Assembly (NCBI GenBank): GCA_024708885.1
Contig: JANJXT010000063.1
Location: forward strand, 62,001-126,000
Reading direction: 5' to 3'
Source of the DNA: Thiobacillus sp.
Lineage (GTDB): Bacteria; Pseudomonadota; Gammaproteobacteria; Burkholderiales; Thiobacillaceae
DNA: 64,000 nucleotides
Position numbers and translations under genes: made by a program. Below are positions 48,889-56,167 of this stretch, one piece after another; the first letter of the stretch is position 1, and every line of letters begins with the position of its first letter. The notes beneath the pieces are model-generated. The model searched no databases and was not told the DNA's origin. It saw only the letters and a list, made by a program, of their open reading frames with translations.

Positions 48889-49049
48889 CCTATATTCCGC
48901 ACCACAGAGGCGCAGAGAAACCGGAGAAACCGGGATTCTCCGTGCTTTTTCCCCACTCACCCGTCGGGTGAACCAAGGAAAGAATGCAAGCGCATGTTTT
49001 TCTCTCCGTTCTCTGTGTCTCTGTGGTTCAACTGCTTTTTCCAGGTTCA
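48889..49049 (-). repeat. MITE-like inverted-repeat element, copy 3 (inverted)
   Basis: Relative to copies 1 and 2 it is reversed: on the minus strand it begins TGAACCTGG directly before the qseG-like ATG and ends GTGCGGAATATAGG near the kinase stop. The arms are AACCACAGAGACACAGAGA and CTCTGCGCCTCTGTGGT, bracketing the shared core. It splits the glrK-qseG-glrR locus and supplies the whole upstream region of the lipoprotein gene. Confidence 0.85.
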
Positions 49050-49514
49050 ATGAATCCGACGCCCTACCTCCTTGCCGCGGCCTTGTTGCTGGGCGGCTGC
49101 GCCGCCCTCGAGCAGCCCGCGCTTCCGGTCGTCGAGACCCGCCTGGGGCCGGCGACGCTGGCCGGGGAGCTTGCGCGCGTGGCCGCGCTCACGCCTGAAC
49201 AGCGCCGGCGCGAACTCGCCGCGCTGGACGCCGAGCGGCGCCTCGACGACGCCAGGCGCTTTCAGCAGGCCGCCCTCCTGGAGCGCGAGGACAGCGTCGA
49301 CGCCCACGAGCGCGCCCTGAAGAGCCTGGCCGCGATCGACGACGTGACCCCGCGCGCACGCGCGGTGATCGACCTCTTGAAGCGCGGGCTGCGCGCGCGC
49401 ATCGAGCTGCGCCAGCAAAGCGCGCAGGCACAGGTCTTGCAGGAAAAACTCGACCAGATCAAGGCGCTGGAAAAATCCCTGCAGCAGCACAACGCACCGA
49501 CCCGGACACCATGA
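49050..49514 (+). CDS. QseG-like lipoprotein of the GlrKR locus
   Basis: The 154-residue protein has a lipoprotein signal ending LLLGGC (Cys16) and an all-alpha, charged body with long helices (QEKLDQIKALEKSLQQ). Size, position between kinase and regulator, and helical make-up match QseG/YfhG, an outer-membrane lipoprotein that modulates the kinase. Sequence similarity by eye is weak. No clear ribosome site is seen, because the repeat element ends right at the ATG. Confidence 0.7.
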   Translation: MNPTPYLLAAALLLGGCAALEQPALPVVETRLGPATLAGELARVAALTPEQRRRELAALDAERRLDDARRFQQAALLEREDSVDAHERALKSLAAIDDVTPRARAVIDLLKRGLRARIELRQQSAQAQVLQEKLDQIKALEKSLQQHNAPTRTP

Positions 49515-49533
49515 GCCCACGGAAATCCGCTGC

Positions 49534-50886
49534 ATGAAGAAACCGTCCATCCTCGTCGTCGACGACGATGCGGCGCTGCGCGCGCTGATCACCCTGCGCC
49601 TGGAGGCGAACGGCTTTCGCGTCGACGCCGTCGACGGCGGCGAGGCGGCGCTCGCGCAGCTGGCGCTCGCGCGCCCCGACGCGGTGCTGACCGACATGCA
49701 GATGCAGGGCATGGACGGCATGGCGCTGTTCCGTGCCATCCATGCGCGCGATCCGGCGCTGCCGGTGATCGTGCTGACCGCGCACGGCACCATTCCCGAC
49801 GCGGTCGCGGCCACACAGCAAGGCCTGTTCGGCTATCTCACCAAACCCTACGACGCACCCACCCTCATCGACCTGCTCAAGCGCGCCACGCGGCTCGCGG
49901 GCAGCGCCACCGACGCCGCGGACGACACGTGGCGCAGCGAGATCGTCACCGCCAGCCCGGCGATGGAAACGCTGCTCGCCGAGACGCGGCTCGCCGCGCA
50001 GAGCGGTGCCGCGCTCCTCGTCCAGGGCGAGTCGGGCACCGGCAAGGAACTGCTCGCGCGCGCCATCCACCGCGCCAGCCCGCGCCACGCCCGCCCCTTC
50101 GTCGCGATCAACTGCGGCGCGATTCCGGCCGAGCTGCTCGAATCCGAGCTGTTCGGCCACATGAAGGGCGCCTTCACCGGCGCCGCGCGCGACCACCCGG
50201 GCCTGTTCCAGAGCGCCGACGGCGGCACCGTGTTCCTCGACGAGGTCGGCGACATGCCGCTGCCGCTGCAGGTCAAGCTCTTGCGCGTGCTGCAGGAAGG
50301 GGAAGTGCGCCCGGTCGGCGCCACCGCAGCGCGCAGGGTGGACGTGCGCATCCTCTCCGCCACCCACCGCGACCTCGACGAGGCGATCGCCGAGGGCCGC
50401 TTCCGCGAAGACCTGTATTACCGTCTCAACGTCGTCAACCTCACGCTGCCGCCGCTGCGCGAACGGCGCGAGGACATCCCGCTCCTGGCGCAGCACTTCC
50501 TCGCCACGCTCGCCGCCCGCTACCAGCGGCGCATCCACGGTTTCGCCCCCGACGCCCTCGACATGCTCGCCGCAGCGGACTGGCCGGGCAACATCCGCCA
50601 ACTGCACAACGTACTGGAGCAGTGCGTCGCACTGTGCCCGACTCCGACCATCCCCGCCGCGCTGGTGGCACGCGCGCTGCGCGACAAGCCTGCGGAGATC
50701 CAGCCACTCGCCGAAGCGCGCGCCGGCTTCGAGCGCGACTACCTCATCAGCCTGCTCAAGCTCACCCGCGGCCAGGCGAGCGAAGTCGCGCGGCTGGCCG
50801 GGCGCAACCGCACCGAGGTCTATCGCCTATTGCAGCGTCACGGCCTCGATCCCGCGCTGTTCCGCAACCGCGACGACGCCGGTTGA
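49534..50886 (+). CDS. sigma-54-dependent response regulator, GlrR/QseF-like
   Basis: The 450-residue protein has a receiver domain (ILVVDDDAA; phospho-Asp in AVLTDMQM), an AAA+ domain with the sigma-54 contact loop GAFTGA and the Walker A GESGTGKE, and a C-terminal Fis-type HTH (RGQASEVARLAGRNRTEVYR). It activates sigma-54 promoters when phosphorylated by the kinase. Two TGTC-N10-GACA-like sites, the motif known for GlrR, lie directly downstream of its stop. Confidence 0.88.
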   Translation: MKKPSILVVDDDAALRALITLRLEANGFRVDAVDGGEAALAQLALARPDAVLTDMQMQGMDGMALFRAIHARDPALPVIVLTAHGTIPDAVAATQQGLFGYLTKPYDAPTLIDLLKRATRLAGSATDAADDTWRSEIVTASPAMETLLAETRLAAQSGAALLVQGESGTGKELLARAIHRASPRHARPFVAINCGAIPAELLESELFGHMKGAFTGAARDHPGLFQSADGGTVFLDEVGDMPLPLQVKLLRVLQEGEVRPVGATAARRVDVRILSATHRDLDEAIAEGRFREDLYYRLNVVNLTLPPLRERREDIPLLAQHFLATLAARYQRRIHGFAPDALDMLAAADWPGNIRQLHNVLEQCVALCPTPTIPAALVARALRDKPAEIQPLAEARAGFERDYLISLLKLTRGQASEVARLAGRNRTEVYRLLQRHGLDPALFRNRDDAG

Positions 50887-50906
50887 AGGCCTCCGCCCCG
50901 GCAATC

Positions 50907-50924
50907 CGTCGCCAGCAGGCGACA
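50907..50924. promoter_or_regulatory. GlrR-type binding site 1
   Basis: CGTC-GCCAGCAGGC-GACA matches the TGTC-N10-GACA consensus at seven of eight arm positions. It is 165 bases upstream of the sigma-54-like promoter, a usual enhancer distance. Confidence 0.45.
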
Positions 50925-50968
50925 ATTTAAGCCCTTCAAAACAATCGCTTGCGCCGGCTTGCCGTATC

Positions 50969-50986
50969 TGTCGCCGCAGCGCGACA
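50969..50986. promoter_or_regulatory. GlrR-type binding site 2
   Basis: TGTC-GCCGCAGCGC-GACA is an exact match to TGTC-N10-GACA. The N10 core also shares GCC-GCAG-C with site 1. It lies about 103 bases upstream of the sigma-54-like -24 box and 62 bases, roughly six helical turns, from site 1. Confidence 0.55.
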
Positions 50987-51071
50987 AAGAACCGCTCGAG
51001 ACACGTCCACGATCCGTCTTCGCGCCGCCCGCCGGCCGGCAAACAATTGATTAATCAAGCAAAAGAGAAAC

Positions 51072-51087
51072 TGGCATGGTTGTCGCT
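51072..51087 (+). promoter_or_regulatory. sigma-54-type promoter upstream of EF-hand gene
   Basis: TGGCATG-GTTG-TCGCT has the correct GG...GC spacing of a -24/-12 promoter; the consensus is TGGCACG-N4-TTGCT. It deviates at two positions. Transcription would begin about 45 bases before the ATG at 51146. Confidence 0.5.
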
Positions 51088-51145
51088 AGACATGCTCCGG
51101 ATGCTGTCGCATTCAACCTCTAGCCTACTCAGGAGATACACCGAA

Positions 51146-51433
51146 ATGAAGCCCGTTTCCCATCACATCCGCAATCTGGTCCTGTTGTGCGCGCTGGGTG
51201 CGTTCGCCGCACCGGCAGCGCTTGCCCGCTCCCCCATGGCCGACTTCAAGACCACGGACGCCAACGGCGACGGCCGCGTCAGCCTGGAGGAATTCCAGGC
51301 CGCCGGCGGCAGCGAAGCGAGCTTCGCTGCAGGCGACGCCAACCAGGACAAGGAATTGAGCCGCGACGAATTCGCCCGCGCCGCCGCGAGCCGCGACCGC
51401 ATGCAGCCCGGCGGGACGACGCAAGGTGAATGA
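51146..51433 (+). CDS. periplasmic EF-hand protein
   Basis: The 95-residue protein has a signal peptide (LVLLCALGAFAAPAALA) and two EF-hand calcium loops, DANGDGRVSLEEF and DANQDKELSRDEF. It probably binds calcium in the periplasm; no enzymatic domain is seen. The ATG at 51146 with AGGAG upstream is chosen over the ORF start at 51047. Two GlrR-like sites and a sigma-54-like promoter precede it, so it may be a target of the upstream two-component system. Confidence 0.8.
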   Translation: MKPVSHHIRNLVLLCALGAFAAPAALARSPMADFKTTDANGDGRVSLEEFQAAGGSEASFAAGDANQDKELSRDEFARAAASRDRMQPGGTTQGE

Positions 51434-51434
51434 G

Positions 51435-51689
51435 ATGACTGATACTGACGTCTCCGCCGCGTCCCGGCGCGCCATCATCGGCACGCTCGCCGTGCTCACC
51501 GGGCTGCTGACGCTTCATGGCTGCGACAACGCCGGCCCCATCGATCAGGCGGCGGAACAGGCCGCCCGGCAGGCACAGGACAACGCCGTCGAGCAGGTCG
51601 ACGGCACGGCAGCCGGGCCGGATCCGGCGGCAACCCAGCCGGGATCGGCTCCAGCCGAGGCGGAAAAGGAGGATCCGCACACGCCGTAA
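51435..51689 (+). CDS. small predicted lipoprotein
   Basis: The 84-residue product has a charged N-terminus with SRRAIIG (twin-arginine-like), a hydrophobic stretch and a lipobox LTLHGC. A disordered Ala/Pro/Glu-rich tail follows. It begins one base after the EF-hand stop and is likely its operon partner. No family is recognised. Confidence 0.6.
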   Translation: MTDTDVSAASRRAIIGTLAVLTGLLTLHGCDNAGPIDQAAEQAARQAQDNAVEQVDGTAAGPDPAATQPGSAPAEAEKEDPHTP

Positions 51690-51744
51690 CCGGGCGCAGG
51701 AGGCCGGGCCCCCATCCTCCCCCGGTCTTTTGCGTGCCGCCCGT

Positions 51745-52902
51745 TCAGAAGCGGTGGCTGGCCATCAACTGCCAGTTGAGCTGGCTGTGGTCGATCACCA
51801 TGCCGCCATTCATCGCCCCCGTCCCCGTCACCGAATGTTCCGGCGCGTAGCTCAGGGCGAAATTGACCTGCGAGCGCATGTCGAAAGCATAGCCAAAACC
51901 CGCCGTATAGTGATGCTCGACCGTTGCCGGCCACAGATAGTTGACGAACGCATCCGGAATCGGATTCTTGCCGTAGTTGTAGCCGATGCGCCCGGTGAGC
52001 GCGTCGCTGAACTTCCAGGCAAGGCCGGCGGACGCGACGACCTGATTGTCCCAGTCCTGCTGGAAGGGCGCCACCGTCATGCCGTTCTGCAGAATGGTCA
52101 CGGTGTTCATGCTCTCGCCCCACAGCACGTCCTTCAGGTCGGCGGCGACCAGCAAGCGCTCGCTCGCCTGCCAGGCAAAGCCGAGTCCGACCATGGCAGG
52201 CATGTCGAAGCCGGTCACCTTGTAGCCCCCGCCCTTGAGATCGGGCAGGTTGCCGGCGCTCTGGTAGACGCCGCCCAGGGTGAGCGCGTCGGCGAGGCGG
52301 TAGGTAAAGCCGAGCTTGGCGGCGAGACTGTAGCCCTTGGCGCGGCCGGTAAAGTCGCTGTCGTCCTTGAAGCTGATGTCCTTGCTGCCGTTGCCATCGA
52401 GATCGGCGACGAGATCCATCCCCCCCCACACGAGGTCGACGCTGCCGCCGATCGTCAGCCGCGGGCTGGCGCGCCAGGCGAGCGGAACGATGACGCGGCC
52501 GACACCGACCTGGGCCATGTCGCCATGGGCGTACTCGGTGCCCATGCCGCCCTGGCCGTAGATGCCGGCGCCCCAGGCGAAGCCGCCCCGTTTCGCCACG
52601 TAGCCGAACGCCGGCATGTAGAAGGCATCCGCGCTGGAGTCGGCGAAGCTGCCGGGCGCCGATACGTCGGGACCGACGTAACCCAGCATCACGTCGATGC
52701 GCCGGCCGTCGGCCATCAGGCCGAGCGTGGCGGGATTGTTCGCCAGCGCCGCGCTGCCGTTGTCGTAGGCAAGTGCGGCGCCGCCCATGCCGGCCGCGAT
52801 GGGGCCGTAGCCTTCCATGATCATGCCGTTGGTGGCGGCGGCAAGGCCGGGCAGACAGGCGGCCGCCGCAATCAGGGCGGTGGCGCGTTTCGGGGTACGC
52901 AT
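51745..52902 (-). CDS. FadL/OmpP1-family outer-membrane transporter
   Basis: The 385-residue protein has a signal peptide (ALIAAAACLPGLAAA) and the FadL-type start of the mature protein (TNGMIMEGYGPIAAGMGGA, then ALANNPATLGLM). Many beta-strand-like segments follow and it ends with Phe. FadL-type porins take up long-chain fatty acids or other hydrophobic molecules. The ATG at 52902 has GGAG seven bases upstream and is preferred over two earlier in-frame ATGs. Confidence 0.88.
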   Translation of the reverse strand: MRTPKRATALIAAAACLPGLAAATNGMIMEGYGPIAAGMGGAALAYDNGSAALANNPATLGLMADGRRIDVMLGYVGPDVSAPGSFADSSADAFYMPAFGYVAKRGGFAWGAGIYGQGGMGTEYAHGDMAQVGVGRVIVPLAWRASPRLTIGGSVDLVWGGMDLVADLDGNGSKDISFKDDSDFTGRAKGYSLAAKLGFTYRLADALTLGGVYQSAGNLPDLKGGGYKVTGFDMPAMVGLGFAWQASERLLVAADLKDVLWGESMNTVTILQNGMTVAPFQQDWDNQVVASAGLAWKFSDALTGRIGYNYGKNPIPDAFVNYLWPATVEHHYTAGFGYAFDMRSQVNFALSYAPEHSVTGTGAMNGGMVIDHSQLNWQLMASHRF

Positions 52903-53164
52903 TGGGTTCTCCATTGGGGGCAAAAAAAGCAAAGGCCGCCGAGTCTAGCCGAAGCCGCGTTCGAATGGCGGGCGTCATCACGAATAATCGACGGCTTTCC
53001 GCAGAACCCCGGCCCTGTCCGGGCGCCCTCGCCACACACGGTTACACGCCGTTGCACAGGCCACGCACGCCGCTCACACAGCATGCTTGCAGTGCGCCCG
53101 TCACCGGCGCACTGCGTGTGCGCCCTCCGGCACGCCACGCGACTTTTACCTTAAGGAAGCCCTC

Positions 53165-53572
53165 ATGCAAGCCAAATCGATCAAACCTGCCCTGCTCGGC
53201 CTTGCCCTCGCCGCAAGCGCTGCGCAGGCCGACTGGGCCCCTGCCGGCCGCGACGCCTTCGGGCCGGCGCAGGCGCTGAAGCAGAGCCAGCAGTTCAGCC
53301 AGCAGATCGACGCCCGCCAAACCTGGCAGCGATCGCGCATCGAAGCGGGCCTGCGCGACGGCGAATTCAGCCACCGCGAATTCCGTGTCCTCACGCGCCA
53401 GCAGGACGATATCGCCGCGATGAAACGCCAGTTTCTCAGCGACGGCCGGCTCGACTCGCACGAATTCCGCCGCCTCGACGCGGCGCTGGATGAGGCCGGC
53501 CGCACCATGCGCGCGGAAAAATACGACCAGCAGGCACGCTGGTACCGCGACTACCACCCGCGCTACAACTGA
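53165..53572 (+). CDS. secreted helical protein, unknown
   Basis: The 135-residue product has a signal peptide ([15 protein letters not shown]) and a polar, Gln/Arg/Asp-rich helical body ([20 protein letters not shown]). The repeated element [10 protein letters not shown]...[10 protein letters not shown] slightly resembles EF-hand-like spacing but lacks calcium loops. AAGGAAG precedes the ATG. No family recognised. Confidence 0.65.
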   Translation: MQAKSIKPALLGLALAASAAQADWAPAGRDAFGPAQALKQSQQFSQQIDARQTWQRSRIEAGLRDGEFSHREFRVLTRQQDDIAAMKRQFLSDGRLDSHEFRRLDAALDEAGRTMRAEKYDQQARWYRDYHPRYN

Positions 53573-53738
53573 GCTGCGCGCAGCCGCTGCCGCTCCGTCA
53601 GGCGTGTCGTCGACGGGCGCAAACCGGGGAAGGCGCCCGCCTGTCCGAGTGGACGCGGGGTGCGGCGGCGCGGGCCGGGCGCGGCCAAGCCTGCTAGAAT
53701 CAGGGCTTTGCGTCCCGGCCCGAGCGTGGGCCCGTGCC

Positions 53739-54809
53739 ATGTCCGCCCTGAAAAACGACACCTTCCTGCGTGCGCTGCTGCGCCAGCCGACCGATTACAC
53801 GCCGCTGTGGCTGATGCGCCAGGCCGGTCGCTACCTGCCCGAGTACAACGCCACACGCGCGCGCGCCGGTGACTTTCTCACCCTGTGCAAGACCCCCGAC
53901 CTCGCCACCGAGGTCACGCTGCAACCGCTGGCGCGCTATCCGCTCGACGCTGCGATCCTGTTTTCCGACATTCTCACCGTACCCGACGCGATGGGCCTGG
54001 GACTGTACTTCTCGCAGGGCGAGGGCCCGCGCTTCGAGCGCCCGCTGCGCGACGAATGGGAAATCCGCGACCTCACGGCGCCCGACCCCACCGACAAGCT
54101 CGGCTACGTGATGGACGCGGTGCGCTCGATCCGCCGTGCGCTCGACGGCGCGGTGCCGCTGATCGGTTTCGCCGGCAGCCCCTACACCCTGGCGTGCTAC
54201 ATGATCGAAGGCGGCAGCTCGGACGACTACCGCCACCTCAAGACCATGCTGTACAGCCGCCCCGACCTGCTGCACCGCATTCTCGAGGTCACGGCGCAGG
54301 CCGTGACCGATTACCTCAACGCACAGATCGAGGCCGGCGCGCAGGCGGTGATGATCTTCGATTCCTGGGGCGGCAGCCTGACGCCCCACGCCTACCGGGA
54401 ATTCTCGCTCGCCTACATGGAAAGAATCCTCGCCGGTCTCATCCGCGAGCGCGACGGGCGCGTCGTGCCGAGCATCATTTTCACCAAGGGCGGCGGCAAC
54501 TGGCTGGAGTCCATGGCCGGCATCGGCGCCGACGCCGTCGGGCTCGACTGGACCGTCGACATCGGGGACGCGCGGCGACGCGTCGGCGCCCGCGTCGCAT
54601 TGCAGGGCAACCTCGATCCCTGCACGCTGCACGGCACGCCCGAGATCATCCGCACCGAGGCCGAGCGCATCGTCGACAGCTTCGGCAGCCACCCCGGCCA
54701 CGTCTTCAACCTCGGCCATGGCATTTCGCAGTTCACCGACCCCGACAAGGTCACCGTGCTGGTGGACACGGTGCATCGGCACAGCCGCGCGGTACGTGCC
54801 CGCGCCTGA
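53739..54809 (+). CDS. hemE: uroporphyrinogen decarboxylase
   Basis: The 356-residue protein has the N-terminal signature [15 protein letters not shown], the catalytic Asp in [13 protein letters not shown], and the substrate-side [16 protein letters not shown] and [11 protein letters not shown]. It removes four carboxyl groups from uroporphyrinogen III in haem synthesis. The ATG at 53739 gives the family start (MSALKND). It stands alone, with only structural or unknown genes nearby. Confidence 0.96.
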   Translation: MSALKNDTFLRALLRQPTDYTPLWLMRQAGRYLPEYNATRARAGDFLTLCKTPDLATEVTLQPLARYPLDAAILFSDILTVPDAMGLGLYFSQGEGPRFERPLRDEWEIRDLTAPDPTDKLGYVMDAVRSIRRALDGAVPLIGFAGSPYTLACYMIEGGSSDDYRHLKTMLYSRPDLLHRILEVTAQAVTDYLNAQIEAGAQAVMIFDSWGGSLTPHAYREFSLAYMERILAGLIRERDGRVVPSIIFTKGGGNWLESMAGIGADAVGLDWTVDIGDARRRVGARVALQGNLDPCTLHGTPEIIRTEAERIVDSFGSHPGHVFNLGHGISQFTDPDKVTVLVDTVHRHSRAVRARA

Positions 54810-54923
54810 TCCGATCTGCGGTTACATCGAAAATTTCGAACGATCCGCGTACAAAAATCGACTTTTCGTGATGCGGGGAGGTGCCGTAGCATACCCGCGT
54901 TCGCCAACGTCATGGAGCCCCGC

Positions 54924-55751
54924 GTGAAGACTTTCCTCATCAGCCTGTTCGCCGTTTTCCTCAGTTTCGGCCTCGTCGCGCACGATGCCGAAGCCAAGCG
55001 CCTTGGCGGCGGCAAATCCTTCGGCATGCAGCGCAGCGCGCCGGCCAAGAAGGAAGCCGCCCCGGCGCCGCAGCGCCAGCAGACAACCGGCGCTCCGGCC
55101 CAGGCCGCGCCGCAGAAGCGCAGCTGGATGGGACCGATCGCCGGCCTCGCAGCCGGTCTCGGCCTCGCCGCCCTGGCCTCCCATCTCGGCCTTGGCGAAG
55201 AAATGGCCAGTTTCCTCATGCTGGCGCTGCTGGCCATGGGCGCCTTCCTGCTGTTCCGCATGTTCATGCGGCGCAACGCGCCGCAGCCCGCGATGCAGTA
55301 TGCCGGCGTACCGCAGCGCGCACCGGCCGCGTTCGACGCGACCCCGCTTGCGGGCGGCAGCGGCCACGCCGCGCGCAGCTTCCCGCCCGGCTTCGACGCC
55401 GCCGCCTTCGCGCGTGAGGCGCAGGTCAATTTCATCCGCCTGCAGGCCGCGTTCGACGCCGGCAACCTGGACGACCTGCGCGCCTTTACCTCGCCCGAGG
55501 TGTTCGCCGAACTGTCGATGCAGATCGCCGAGCGCGGGACGGACGCGCAAGGCACCGACGTGCTCAACGTTGCCGCCGAGGTGCTGGAAGCGGTCGACGA
55601 GGACACGCGCCATGTGGTGAGCGTTCGCTTCACCGGTACCGCCCGCGAGGCCGCCAACCCGTCCGCCGAACCCTTCGACGAAGTGTGGCACCTCAGCAAG
55701 CCGGCCGATGGCCCCGGCGGCTGGGTCATCAGCGGCATCCAGCAGGTCTAA
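54924..55751 (+). CDS. Tim44-like membrane/periplasmic protein
   Basis: The 275-residue product has a signal-like N-terminus (LISLFAVFLSFGLVAHDAEA), then KRLGGGKSFGMQR, a low-complexity linker, two hydrophobic spans ([36 protein letters not shown]) and a C-terminal Tim44-like domain (about residues 150-275, FIRLQAAFDAGNLDDLRAF...WHLSKPADG). Relatives are widespread in betaproteobacteria and unstudied. GTG at 54924 has GGAG five bases upstream and is preferred to ATG 54912. Confidence 0.82.
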   Translation: MKTFLISLFAVFLSFGLVAHDAEAKRLGGGKSFGMQRSAPAKKEAAPAPQRQQTTGAPAQAAPQKRSWMGPIAGLAAGLGLAALASHLGLGEEMASFLMLALLAMGAFLLFRMFMRRNAPQPAMQYAGVPQRAPAAFDATPLAGGSGHAARSFPPGFDAAAFAREAQVNFIRLQAAFDAGNLDDLRAFTSPEVFAELSMQIAERGTDAQGTDVLNVAAEVLEAVDEDTRHVVSVRFTGTAREAANPSAEPFDEVWHLSKPADGPGGWVISGIQQV

Positions 55752-56167
55752 CCATCTGTTTTTATACGGTTTCGCACCCTCGTTCGAGGGTGCGGCGCAG
55801 CCTCGCGTGCGCCACAGAAGCATTGACTTATACACAGTCCGAATTGAATGGGAACTTTTTTTGTGTCAAGGGCTTGACAGTTGTAGTGTCTTTATAAATC
55901 TATGATTTATATGAAAACACTGCGTTGCCCGGTTTTTGGTCGCTGACGGATTGTCACGCAGTGGCGGGCTTTGCCGCATTTCGCACCCAACAACCCACAA
56001 AATTATCCACAGATTCCGTGGACAAGCGGCGATTTCGTTTGCCAAACAGTGGCTTGTCGCATTTTCCGCGACAGGCACTCAATAACCGAAGCTAACACCC
56101 CTGCCCGGGAACACGGACGGATTGGGCATAATGCCCGGTCACGCCCCGCACAGTCCGATCGCGCCGT
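55752..56167 (+). other. AT-rich intergenic region with DnaA-box-like sites
   Basis: The 416 bases between the Tim44-like gene and priA hold a hairpin CGCACCCTCGTTCGAGGGTGCG near 55772. Two DnaA-box matches follow, TTATACACA (55828-55836) and TTATCCACA (56003-56011), plus a weaker inverted one, TTGTCCACG (56017-56025). The palindrome ATAAATC-TAT-GATTTAT (55894-55910) lies between them in the most AT-rich stretch. No gene is seen. The pattern fits a DnaA-controlled promoter region or a relic origin-like sequence. Confidence 0.5.

Noticed and set aside
51081-51092. TGTC-N4-GACA as a third GlrR site
   Set aside because: Spacing is 4 rather than 10 and it overlaps the sigma-54 -12 element; probably coincidental.
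55874-55898. sigma-70 promoter TTGACA...TATAAA upstream of priA
   Set aside because: The spacing between the two boxes is 13 bases, too short for a normal promoter.
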